Shown: piece after piece, positions 22,362-35,645 of the stretch | How positions within the stretch are numbered: position 1 is the stretch's first letter | How the letters are laid out: every line of letters begins with the position of its first letter | Assembly: GCA_002118135.1 (NCBI GenBank) | Contig: BDIU01000063.1 | Span: 620,439 to 684,438, forward strand | From: Trebouxia sp. TZW2008 | Taxonomy: Eukaryota > Chlorophyta > Trebouxiophyceae > Trebouxiales > Trebouxiaceae | Direction of reading: 5' to 3' | Length of the DNA stretch: 64,000 bases | Notes under the pieces: generated by a model | Told to the model about the DNA's origin: nothing | Databases searched by the model: none | The model's input: only the letters and a program-made list of their open reading frames with translations | Program-made: the position numbers and the translations under genes

Positions 22362-25110
22362 CTATAACTCCTGCAAGAAATGGGCGATATGGGTATGGGC
22401 CATATGCTGAGCAAGCTGCTCTGCGTCGAGGCCATTTGCATTCCTGATTCTGATGTCTGCACCCTTACGTACAAACAACTTGACCAGCCGCCCATGACCT
22501 TCCCGACATGACAGCATCAGAGGCGTATTACCCTCTGTATCAACACAATCCACCAGTATGTCTTTCTTGAGCAAACTCCTGGCTTCAACATACCTGTATC
22601 AACATATGCAAACTTTTGAAAATGCCTTGCAGCTACTGACTGCTACTGTTGCAGTCCATCTTGTGATCAGGAGCACTGCAAGCTGGTGATGAGTGACTAT
22701 GTTGACCTTCACCACCATACTGTTATGGATGATGCAGCACTCCCAGCTTACTGACTAGTGCTCAGCTGGGGTGAAAGCAAATGCACCCTTAGTGTTGCTC
22801 AATGAGCCTGACAAGCTCTGAAATTAAGTAGATATGTCTGAACAGCTTCCATAGGCTGAAAAGCAGTACTGTCAATTGACAAGACAGTTGTGGCAGCCAG
22901 ATGAGCATATTGCATACTGCCAGTCACACATGTGCTTTCACATTCCTATACAGGAGTTACAGTGAAAAGCTCTGTGAATAGCACCCACTGCACATGCATC
23001 TGTCGCATGAATTGACAGATTGCACACATGATGGGTGTTGTGTCTTGCTCACCTGCCAGCCACACTATGTTGCAGCAGCTGTTGTGACAGGTCCAGCGGC
23101 TGTGCATGCGCATCTGCTTGCTCTATGACGGGTATATGAGGACTAGCAGCGCCTTCTCGCCCTGCTGCTGCTGCTGTGCTCATTCCTGCTGTTGTTGCTT
23201 GTCTACTAGCAGCCTCACAGCTGTCCGCTACATCAAGGGAGTCTGCCTGACTACAGGCAGAGGTTGCCAGCACAGTGTTTGCAGCAGGCGAGGCAATGTC
23301 TTGCAGTGCTTCCCTTGTGTCTGCAAGGCTGCAAAGGTGGGTATCCTCACCTACACTGTGACCACGGCCCTGCATTGGCTGCAATGCCGCTGTTGCTGCT
23401 GATTCTGCTGCTGCCCCTGATGCTGCCGTTGTTGCTGCTGCTGCTGCGACTGCTTCTTGGTAACCTGCGATGACAACTGCTGATGCTGTCGTTGATGCTG
23501 CTGCTTGTTGTTGGTCATCAGTGATGACAGCTACATCATTGACATTTCTGGAATGCTGACCACTTTCCGCAAGACTGGATTCTTGACTGTGTGGCTGCAT
23601 GGCCAATGCTTCAAGCTGTGTCAGCACACTTTGCAGCAGATCTGGTTGCTGCACCAGCCAGGCTGCCATAGCTGCAGCTGTGTCCTGTGATGGCACCCTA
23701 TGATTCTGCTGCAACAAGCCAGCTGTGAACATAGCATCCTGGTAGGGTGACTCATGACTCTGCTGCAACAAGCCAGCTGTGAACATAGCATCCTGGGAGG
23801 GCGACTCATGACTATGCTGCAACAAGCCAGCTGTGAACATAGCATCCTGGGAGGGCGACTCATGACTATGCTGAAACAATGGATCTGCGGGCCTAATGTC
23901 CTGGGAAGGCTGTCCATGACCCTGCTGCAACAAGTCAGCTCCGGCCGTGGTACTGATAGGCCTGTCTGGTGCACCACTGCTAAATGAGTTCTCATTCGGT
24001 TGCTGACTGTGGCTAGCACTTGCTGACTCATCTTGCTCTGGCACACTGCAGGCATTGGCATGACTAGCAGTGAGAGCGCCAGTAGTTGGGTGTGGTACCC
24101 TGTCTGAAGCATCTGATATGAGCTGTGTATAAAAGCCAGTCCTTGCGGTGTCAGCTGCTGCTGTCATTGCCATCAATCCGTAGCAAGAACGATCTGCTGT
24201 TTTAGGGAATGCTGTGGCTGTTCTTGGGCGCTTTTTGTTGCAAGCAAGAGGAGCCGACCTTGTATTGGATGTATGGTGGGGGCTGTCTTGCAACCAGCCA
24301 AAGGGTGACCAACAGTCAGAGCTATCCTGCACTGCACATGCTGTATGCCTGAACAGGCTCCATGAGGTTTTTTCTCTAAATCTAGACTCGAATCTGCGAC
24401 CTATCTTTCTTAGGTCCTTAGCGCTATGCCTGTCTTAGCGCTACGCCAAGCGACAGGCACAGGCGTTTGAAATCATTGTAACACAAGGGGGTGCGCTTTA
24501 AGTGTCAACAAACGCCTTTCCTAGGCTATCAACCCATTACACCATTGCATGCTGCCTTGTCAATACATAAACAGAATGCAAAGGATGATAGCATCACCAG
24601 CACATTGTCATGCATGACTGGATCATTGTTGGGCATCTGCATCCTTACAAACCAGTTTGTAAGGATGCACAGCTGTGGGTCATAGAGAGCAGCAATTTCA
24701 CGTCCAGTCTGTTCCTGCAAAGATGCTCAGGGCAGCACCTGCAGCAAAATCGCCACCGCAGTCTCCTCCTCTGCTGCTTCAGTATGAAGCTGGCAGCTTG
24801 TCCAAGACTCTGAAAGCTGGCAATGCTGCAAGTCTTTTCTTGAGGGTGAGCTGCTCTGATGCTGCTTTGCCTGCCGCTGTCTGTCAGGTTGGCTGAATAT
24901 GCGACAAGGGCTATGGTACACCCGGTCATCCCATGCTTTTTTGTACTGACTTTGAGGCGGTTTTCCACATATGTGTGGTGCCTGGTTCAATCTGCCCCGC
25001 AGTGATCCATGGAAGCAAGACTTAGACTTAGCACTGCTCATCTGTCCTTGACAAGCGCTGAAGGTGGAGTGACTGTCCCTGGAAGAAGCGTCTTCACGCC
25101 CCCTCGTCAT
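22362..25110 (-). CDS. Low-complexity protein with 18-residue repeats and C-terminal ankyrin repeats
   Basis: Function unknown. Predicted exons 25110-24739, 24714-24649, 24326-23053 and 22593-22362 join in frame to about 647 residues, starting at an ATG. The N-terminal 150 residues are hydrophilic with no known domain. The large third exon is Ser/Gln/Ala-rich. Around the middle of the protein it holds three near-perfect copies of an 18-residue unit (LLQQSHESPSQDAMFTAG) plus degenerate flanking units. A long poly-Ala-interrupted region follows. The C-terminal exon encodes an ankyrin unit (TEGNTPLMLSCREGHGRLVKLFVRKGADIRIRN) and half of another, suggesting a protein-interaction role. The donor of the second exon sits inside a 30-bp palindrome. 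The last two exons are solid; linking the first two to them rests on phase and donor/acceptor quality. Confidence 0.6.
23706..23921 (-). repeat. 54-bp coding tandem repeat (18 residues per unit)
   Basis: Units begin at 23706, 23760 and 23814, each 54 bp and almost identical, followed by a diverged unit from 23868. The period is a multiple of three, so copy number can change without breaking the frame. The encoded unit is Gln/His/Ser-rich and ends in DAMFTAG. Confidence 0.85.
24639..24668. repeat. 30-bp near-perfect palindrome at a predicted splice donor
   Basis: Arms GCATCCTTACAAAC and GTTTGTAAGGATGC are perfect complements separated by two bases. On the minus strand the loop-distal arm carries the GTAAGG donor of the ankyrin-protein exon 2. 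In RNA it would form a tight hairpin masking that donor. Confidence 0.75.
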
Positions 25111-26298
25111 GTACCATGAGCTGCTGTAACCAGCGAGGACACTGCAGCGTTCACCAAGTATTTCGCTTGAGGGTCTGTATGTCGTTCAAAATGGCATGAG
25201 GCCTTGCATGCGACGGCATGCAAGCCTTTTATCAGCGGCATGTTTCGTGCTGGGAACAACCGTGGCACTCACCCACAGAAAGCTCGAACTTGTAGTGCAC
25301 TAGGCTTCAATGCCTAACGCCAGCTCGTGCGCTCAAGTTCAAAATGTGCTTAGCTTGCAGAAACTACGCAGCATCACCAAACTCCAAGGTTAGGCGAAGA
25401 GCTGGGTCAACAGGTCAAAATCGGGCAGAATCTATGGCTGTGGGCCTTCATCAGGTCGCACGCTGTGGTAAGGGACCAGTGGCAAGCAGCACAGCTATTC
25501 GAACCTGTCAAGAGCAAAGCACTCAAGAAGAGGCAAGGCAAGGTCTTGCGAAACGCGGAATAGGGGTATAAATTGGGAATCTGAAGGCCTGCCCGCAGTA
25601 GCGTTTCACTTTTAGCACATGGGGTGTATGCAGTCATCATTGTTGGCATTGCAGCCTATTTTGCAGGGTTACACCATGATCATTGTCATCTAACCCCATG
25701 AGCTCAAGTCCAGGAAGAATTTGCACCATCACTATAGTGTAGTCTGCAATATTAAGCCATGCTAAAAGTTGCCTGTAACATAAAACCTTCACACTCTTGT
25801 ACGAGCGTACATTCGCTCAGATGCTCTGCACACGTGATGTGGCCTGCCAATCAGCTGTCTTGCAAGAGGTTTCTGAAGGCTAGAAAGCTGTATTGTTCAT
25901 GACACTGAAGACGTGATGTGCATGCACAAGCGATGTACGATGCAACTGTGAGTTCCAAGGAGCACTGCATGGTGAACTCAGCATGACAGCGAAAGCAATA
26001 CTATTTGGTGAGCTCTGAGCAACCATTGAGTCAGTCTAGACCTGCTGCTCCCTGAGGTAACAAGCAATTTGTAGTCTGACCCTTGCCTGGTGGCTGTTGG
26101 CATTGTAGCACATGTGGTTGTTGCACAGCTGATGAGCTGCCTGAGTACAGCAATGGCCATCCATATGGCCTCAGTCTGTGCAAGGCCACACAGTTGCCTC
26201 CAGCTGTCAAAAGGTCACTAGATTCGCCTCTGGTCACTCTTGCCAACTTGCCTGCTCACGGGCGCAGCAAACAGTGACAAGCTGCAGAGTGAGCATTG
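25111..26298. other. Intergenic region, ankyrin gene promoter to cyclophilin H 3' end
   Basis: No supported gene in about 1.2 kb. It should contain the promoter of the ankyrin-repeat gene and the 3' UTR of cyclophilin H, both on the minus strand. Frames are short on both strands. Confidence 0.4.
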
Positions 26299-27588
26299 TC
26301 ACATCTCTCCGCACTCTGCAATGGCTACTGGGAGCTTTGGCTTATTGCCAGGATTTGTCGCGACATTCTCCATTTTCCTGACAACAAGCAAGCCTTCTCC
26401 AAGCACGCGCCCAAAGACCACATGCTTGTTATCAAGCCAGTCTGTCTTGGCGCATGTGATGAAAAATTGACAGCCATTTGAGCCAGGGCCACTGTTAGCC
26501 TGCAAACAGTTTCATTCTGGTTCTGCATTGCTGACTCCAACACTTGGGATGAAGGCTAGGGAACAAGAATGTCCAAACACATTACCAATGCCCAAGTTAT
26601 GCACATGAATACAGCAGGTCGAGATAGCGTCTGCAGCTGCCAACACTTGGCATGCCAGTTGTTGCTTGTTGCTCAGCACTCATAGTTGTCCAGACACAGA
26701 ACAGCTGCAGCACAGGCTGTAGCGCAGAACAGATGCAACAGCATCAGTAGCGACTGTGAACACTTCTGTCTGTGCGCAATTGTGCGCCATGTGCATGAGA
26801 TTAGGTGTGAGTGGTGTTGCAGATGCTCTCATGCCCCAGCATTCATTGAGTTTCTCAAACAGTCGCATCCCAGCTTGTGATGCAGAATTCTTGATACATC
26901 AATGATTGCTAGCCATGGCTTGCAGAATTTGTACCATGGAAAGGATGCCGGGGCCTGTGTGCTTTGCAGTGAAGTTCTCATCAGCAAACCTTGCACCGTA
27001 TATACTCAGACAACCTGTTCCATCACCCTGCACACATTCAGCAAGCGTGACTTACTGCAGCATATTTCGCTGTACTGTCGTGTGTGATATGCATGCGCAA
27101 GCGCACTATGCGAAACCCATTCCATAGTAGTTGCAAGCAGTCGTGTGGTGTGATGCAGTCAGCCCTGACCTTTACAAAATCACCACCCTGTATCATGAAC
27201 CCTTTGATGATTCTGTGGAAGCCACAGCCTTTGTAGCCCACCGGCTGCATGTTCCGTCTGCATACATAGCTTGTGATGCTCAGCAACACTGCAGCCATTG
27301 TGCAGAAATAGAGTGGGCAGCATGATTGGCTTCATCTTACCTGTACTCCCCAGTGAAGAACTGCCTAACATTTTCTGCCGTTTTGGGCACTATGTCGGCA
27401 AACAATTCAATGGTCACTCTGCCAGCAGGTGTACCTCCTATAGTCACATCTGTAGGAGCAGAAACTTTTGCAAGACCCATCTAGGACAGAATCGATCGAC
27501 ACGCTCCTGCACTGCACGTACCAAAGAACACAACTGGGTTGGAAGGGTTCCGAGCCCTCAGATGCCAGTCAGTTGAGACGGTGCTCAT
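26299..27588 (-). CDS. PPIH: Peptidyl-prolyl isomerase H (spliceosomal cyclophilin)
   Basis: Cyclophilin H catalyses Xaa-Pro cis-trans isomerisation and is part of the U4/U6 snRNP (it binds Prp3/Prp4 in animals). Five exons: 27588-27522, 27449-27341, 27257-27170, 27027-26935 and 26499-26299, giving 185 residues. The sequence shows [30 protein letters not shown], the catalytic-Arg block [58 protein letters not shown] and the terminal CGEM. The start VNPxVFF together with the CGEM end favours PPIH over other small cyclophilins. Exon 3 begins at an acceptor (ATGCAG at about 27258) that gives [14 protein letters not shown], matching animal PPIH in length. It shares a 355-bp divergent promoter region with aspartate carbamoyltransferase. 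Confidence 0.94.
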
Positions 27589-27943
27589 GCCCCGCGGGAA
27601 ATCAGCTGACAGGCATGTCAGATCTGCAAACTTCCGTACTGTGCACCAGATCAGTCAGCTCTGGACTTTTCGAGATTGTCAGACTTCTGACAAGTAAGCA
27701 CTGAGCCCAGCGAGGTCAGACCTGTGGCGATCAGCAGAAAGATGCAGACTGACGCCTTAACAATGGCACTAGGGTTTACACTGCAACTTAGTTTGACTCG
27801 TTTAAACGCCAAAGCACCTTCTGCAATATCAGTGGCAGCATGGTCGCTCCAAATTTATTTTATTGCACGCAGAACTACATCCAATAAAAAGCACCCGTTG
27901 TTACTGCTGTGCAGCCGAGCAGAGCAAGTATCGCTAATTGAGC
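27589..27943. promoter_or_regulatory. Divergent promoter region, PPIH / ATCase
   Basis: Only 355 bp separate the two start codons, so the promoters must be adjacent or shared. I see no confident core elements; an AT-rich patch lies at about 27845-27890. Confidence 0.5.
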
Positions 27944-30468
27944 ATGCCATTCACAGCCTCCACTTTGCTGCCGGCACCCACGTCAACGGGGTATAGCACT
28001 GTTAAGGCAAGATCCTTACTGAAACTTGACCTTGTGCCTGGTGCGGCAAAACGGTCCAGACGTACGTCACACCGCTCACGTTGCGTGATCAAGGCCGAAC
28101 AGAACTCATCAGTGGAGTGGCACGACCTTGAGCTGAAACATGTCATCGAATCTCAGCAATTCAGCCAAGCTGCACTGGCAGAAATTTTTGCAACTGCAAC
28201 AGAAATGGAGGCAGTCAAACGCGGCACACCTGCAGCTAAACAGCTTGAAGGCTACATTATGTCAACCTTGTTCTATGAGCCCTCAACCCGAACAAGATTG
28301 TCATTTGAGTCAGCCATGAGCAGACTTGGCGGCACTGTGCTCTCAACTGAAAGCGCAGGAGAGTATTCATCTGCAGCAAAAGGAGAGACATTGGAAGGTA
28401 TGCCCTTGCTTGTGAGTGCTCAATGCATGCGCAGTGCTCAACTCATGCTCATCGCTCAACAAATGTCCAGTGCTCAATGCAATGAGCTAGTGCTCAATCC
28501 ATGCTCATTGCACAATGCATGGGCAGTGGTCAATGTAATGAGCCAATGCTCAATCCATGCTCATTGCGCAATGCATGACATTGCTGAATGCATGCCCAAT
28601 GCTCAATGCAATGAGCTAGTGCTCAGTTGATACTCATTGCGCAATGCATCGGAAGTGCTCAATGCAATGAGCTAGTGCTCAAACCATGCTCACTGCTCAG
28701 TACATGGGCAATGCTCAATGCAAAGAGCCCTACCAACTGAAGCGCCTTCTCTGTTCGAGGCTGGCGCATCTCAATGTCTCTGACAGTAGTCGTCCTCTGC
28801 AGACACAATCAGAACCATAGAAGGCTACGCTGACTGCATAGTGTTGCGACACAACCTAGCTGGCTCTGCCAAGAAAGCTGCAGCAGCAGCATCTGTACCA
28901 ATCATCAATGCTGGTGATGGCCCTGGGCAGCATCCAACACAGGTGCTTAGTCAAACTACTTGCACCATGTGTCCACAAATGCTTTGCAGTGCAAGCCTAC
29001 TCAAGTTCACATACAAAGCTTTGCTTCAAAGACTATCATCAGATGTTGCACAGATGCTTTCAGATGCAAGCATGGTAATGTCCACGTGTAGATCAGGCCT
29101 GCTAAATGCAACCTCATGCTGTAGGGTCTGCAAGTGCCAGCACGTTTGTGTCCCTATATGCAGCACACCCACTACTTCCAAGTGCTGTGCTGTAGGCTTT
29201 GCAAGCGCCAGCAAGCTGGCGTCCACATATGCAGGCGGCCCGCTGAGTATGAATGGCATGCAAACGCCATCTTGTAGCCACTGCAAGTGGTAACACGCTC
29301 GTGTCTACACATGCAGCAGACTCACTCCTCACAACCTTAATGTTGTAGGCTCTCCTTGACATGTATACCATCCAGCAAGAAGTTGGGCATCTGGACAGTC
29401 TAAAGATTGGTCTTGTGGGAGATTTGGCCAATGGCAGAACTGTACGCAGCCTAGCATACCTGCTGTCCATGTACGACAATGTGAAGATGTACTTTGTGGC
29501 GCCAGATGTGGTCCGCATGAAAGATGACATCAAGGAGTTCTTGTCAGGCAGGTGTGCTTTATCATGATCAAAACATACAGCAGACCTGTTGCAAAAGGCA
29601 TTGTACACATGTGATGAGCCACAATCAAAGGTAGACAGCCAAACAATGCTAACCCTTAGCTGAGTGTGCATGCTAAGAATTGGTTCAAGTCTCACAAAGG
29701 CCTTCACGACCTTCTCAAGGAAAAAATGCTCATGAGCTTTGTTGCCTTTGTCATGGCGGAATTGTGATGTTGTCCAGTTCCTGTTGCACAGCACCCATTG
29801 CTTGAAAGCAATGGAAGGCTTGCTGCAATGCAGAGGGGTAGACTGGCAAGAAGCAGAGAGTCTGCAAGAAGTGGCTGCTGATGTCGAGGTCTTGTACCAG
29901 ACCCGCATTCAGAAGGAGCGGTTTCAGGACAGGCCTGAAGACTATGAGAAGGCACGAGGAAAGTATATCATCAACAAAGATGTGCTGAAGATCCTGCCTC
30001 AGAAGTCTGTGGTGATGCATCCCCTTCCTAGAGTAGATGAGGTGAGGTTCTGTTTGGTGCAGTTCATGGTAAGTATACAGTCCAGGCCTTTCAAAAGCAA
30101 AAAGTTGACCCTAATTCCTCATTGCAGCATGCATATTTCATGTTGTGCTAAGTTGACGAGCAAAGACAAGTTGCTCAGCGTTGTGTGTTACAGCAAATGC
30201 GTCTGGGCTGATTTTGCTGGTTGCCTGCGCTGTGTCCTCCAGATGTCACATCTGGGTTGACTCGTGCTTTGCTTGTATTCATCCCGCACATTGTGCAGCC
30301 TGGCCCTGATCATTAGCTGAATCTTTATTCTTGCCCCACTGAAATGGACAAGTTGCTCTGCAGATCACTGTAGAAGTCGACGCAGACCCAAGAGCAGCAT
30401 ACTTCCGTCAAGCCAGGAATGGTTTATTCATCAGAATGGCGCTGTTGAAGCTAGCACTGACAGGTTAA
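27944..30468 (+). CDS. PYRB: Aspartate carbamoyltransferase, plastid precursor
   Basis: Catalyses carbamoyl phosphate plus aspartate to carbamoyl-aspartate, the committed step of pyrimidine synthesis, in plastids of plants. Exons: 27944-28397, 28803-28942, 29349-29551, 29834-30041 and 30364-30468, giving 369 residues. The start is ATG at 27944 (MPFTAS). The first 45 or so residues are rich in Ser, Thr and Arg and acidic-poor, as in transit peptides. The carbamoyl-phosphate loop [13 protein letters not shown], the [13 protein letters not shown] block, [15 protein letters not shown], and HPLPRVDE with the final [15 protein letters not shown] are all intact. It is a stand-alone enzyme, not a CAD fusion. 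Intron 1 contains a minisatellite and intron 2 contains four acceptor-like repeats just before exon 3. Confidence 0.95.
28410..28730. repeat. Minisatellite of AGTGCTCAATGCAATGAGCT-type units in ATCase intron 1
   Basis: About a dozen imperfect units of about 20-24 bp, mixing GTGCTCAATGCAATGAGCTA and CATGCTCATTGCGCAATGCAT, fill most of the first ATCase intron. The units are partly self-complementary (CAATGCAATGAGC against GCTCATTG). No coding capacity is likely. Confidence 0.8.
29110..29350 (+). repeat. Tandem acceptor-containing repeats before ATCase exon 3
   Basis: Four segments beginning near 29120, 29188, 29272 and 29344 share a TGTAGG or TGTAGC start. The first three are followed by CTGCAAGTGCCAGCA-like and GTGTCCACATATGCAG-like sequence, with spacings of about 70-85 bp. 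The last GTAG is the true acceptor (exon starts at 29349). The upstream segments look like duplicated acceptor regions. Confidence 0.6.
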
Positions 30469-31275
30469 GGACCTGAAGCAAAGCTGTATATGCATCATCA
30501 GTGTCACAGGAGAGAGTCTCCCGTCCAAACAAATGATGCGCTAACACAAGCAGCACTCTGGTGTACATGTGTACACCATGACATGAGCTCAAGATGATTG
30601 ACACGACCCCACACAATCCATCACAACAAAGCATGTGAGGCTGAAAAGCTGGCTGCATTCAGCGATGTCTTTCTTTGGTGACCATTGGCTCATGTCGATT
30701 CTGTTCTGTTCTGCCGATTCAAACAGCTGCCGTTTCATGGTACATTATGCAGTCTTGCTCTGCTGCTGTCTGTTCAAAGCACAGCAATAAATGTGAAATG
30801 AACCTTATATGGTGCACATTGGCAAATAGGATGGCAGCGCTCTGCTGTCACAGATCGCCTTGAAGCTTTGACCTATTAGCTGGGCGCTCCTCTGCTCAGG
30901 AGCAGCTGCGATGAAATGTACCTGAGCTCTTGTATGCGGTGCAATTGCTTGCTTCTCACTGCTGCAAACACCTTGATGTCCCCCAAAATTTTGAAGGTTA
31001 AATTGCCCTTAAGGAAGGATTTATAGCAATTCTTTGCTTGTAAAACAGATTGAGTCATTTCGACAGAGTCTTTGGCAGCACTCCAGTATATCTATGGCAC
31101 AACGGAAGCGCAAGCTGCGTCACGTTTCCATTTTGCAGACAACTGGACGTACGTTTGAGCGCGATGCGTCATGTGGTGACGCGCTCCGTAAGCCCTGAGC
31201 TCTGCGGGAGTGCGGGAGTGCGGGAGACAAATCCGATGCGCAGCGTATGCGGGTGTCACAGTCGATTCGTTCAGT
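30469..31275. other. Intergenic region, ATCase to small membrane protein gene
   Basis: No gene recognised in about 0.8 kb. It includes the ATCase 3' region and the promoter of the downstream plus-strand gene. A short tandem GCGGGAGT (three units near 31202-31225) lies close to the next start. Confidence 0.4.
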
Positions 31276-32193
31276 ATGGCAAGTGAACTTTCTCAATTGA
31301 TCGAAAGCGAGCTGCGGAAAGCTGAAGGCGCAAACAAACCTGACGAGCACCAACGCAGACTAGCTTCGCTAAGGGTCAAGGTCGGTCTCGTCAACTGCAG
31401 TCAGCTGCCGATTTGGCTTCGTGCTATGGCGCGGAACTGCAACCCACTATCGCAATGCCGACTTTGATCCACCTTTGCTCGCAGACCGGCTTGGAGAGGC
31501 CACCCCCGACTCTGTTCCAGAGGGTCTGCACCACTAAGAGACAGATCATTGCCGGAGCCGTGGTGACAGTGCTCCTGTTGATATTGATCGTGTATGCATC
31601 TGCCAGTCACAGACACCGATCGGCAAGCCCAGGCAGGTGTAGCTGCTGTCTGGTTCGTTTTGCAGCACAGCAGCAGCAGAATGTATCGCTGCTTGATCTG
31701 AACTCTATCTGGCCATGCAGATAGTCTTGGATATACACAGCTACATGACCAGCCAAGTGGTACAAAGGCAACAACAGCAAGACCGAGCGTCTCAGACAGT
31801 CATGATAGCATTACAGCTGGCACTCCCGACCATCTTCAGACCAACACAGACCTGACAGAGCATTCAGAAGACACAATATACACAGCAGAGGAAGAAAATC
31901 TTGAGGGAATTACAGCAGAGGAAGAGAATTTTGAGGGGGATATAGCAGAGGAAGAAAATCCTGAGGGAAATTTTGCTGTTGTATCATCTTCAGTGGACGA
32001 TTTTGACAGGCCTGATGCTGAAAGCCAAGCTCACAAGCAAGCTATAAGCTCCAATTTCAGACATGAAGGGGCGTCAGCAGCAGCGCCAGCTGTATTGCAG
32101 AGCAAACCATCAGTGGCACCTTCAATGGCGCCAACCATTTCCAGCCAGAACCTGACAGCTGCATCTGCTCCTTCACCTGATACTTTCCTTTAG
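31276..32193 (+). CDS. Small single-pass membrane protein with acidic tandem repeat, unknown function
   Basis: I do not recognise the family. Predicted exons 31276-31374, 31485-31632 and 31721-32193 give about 239 residues. A charged N-terminus (SQLIESELRKAEGANKPDEHQRRL) of helical, coiled-coil character is followed by basic TTKRQ and a hydrophobic span IIAGAVVTVLLLILIVYASA (about residues 52-71), then basic residues. The rest is polar. Three copies of an 11-residue acidic unit (TAEEENLEGI, TAEEENFEGD, AEEENPEGN) are followed by Ser/Ala/Pro-rich sequence. The second intron only works in frame with a GC donor at 31633 (CCCAG-GCAGGT); the adjacent GT donor would run straight into TAG. The TM span and last exon are clear; exon joins are inference. 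Confidence 0.5.
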
Positions 32194-35485
<3,292 letters not shown>

Positions 35486-35645
35486 GTTCGACAATGAAAT
35501 TTGACCTGTGCGGCGTCGATCAATGCAGGACGAGGCTTTGAAAGTCTTCAAACAGCACAGTGTGTGACTAACGATGGTATGGCATAAAGCCTGGGCTATA
35601 GCCGAAGTTGACAGTTTCCGACATCAACGAGCCGCGGGGTGCAAC
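35486..35645. promoter_or_regulatory. Compact divergent promoter, DHFR-TS / DUF2301-like gene
   Basis: Only 160 bp lie between the two start codons, so both leaders and promoters must fit here or overlap transcripts. No clear TATA box is seen. Confidence 0.5.
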
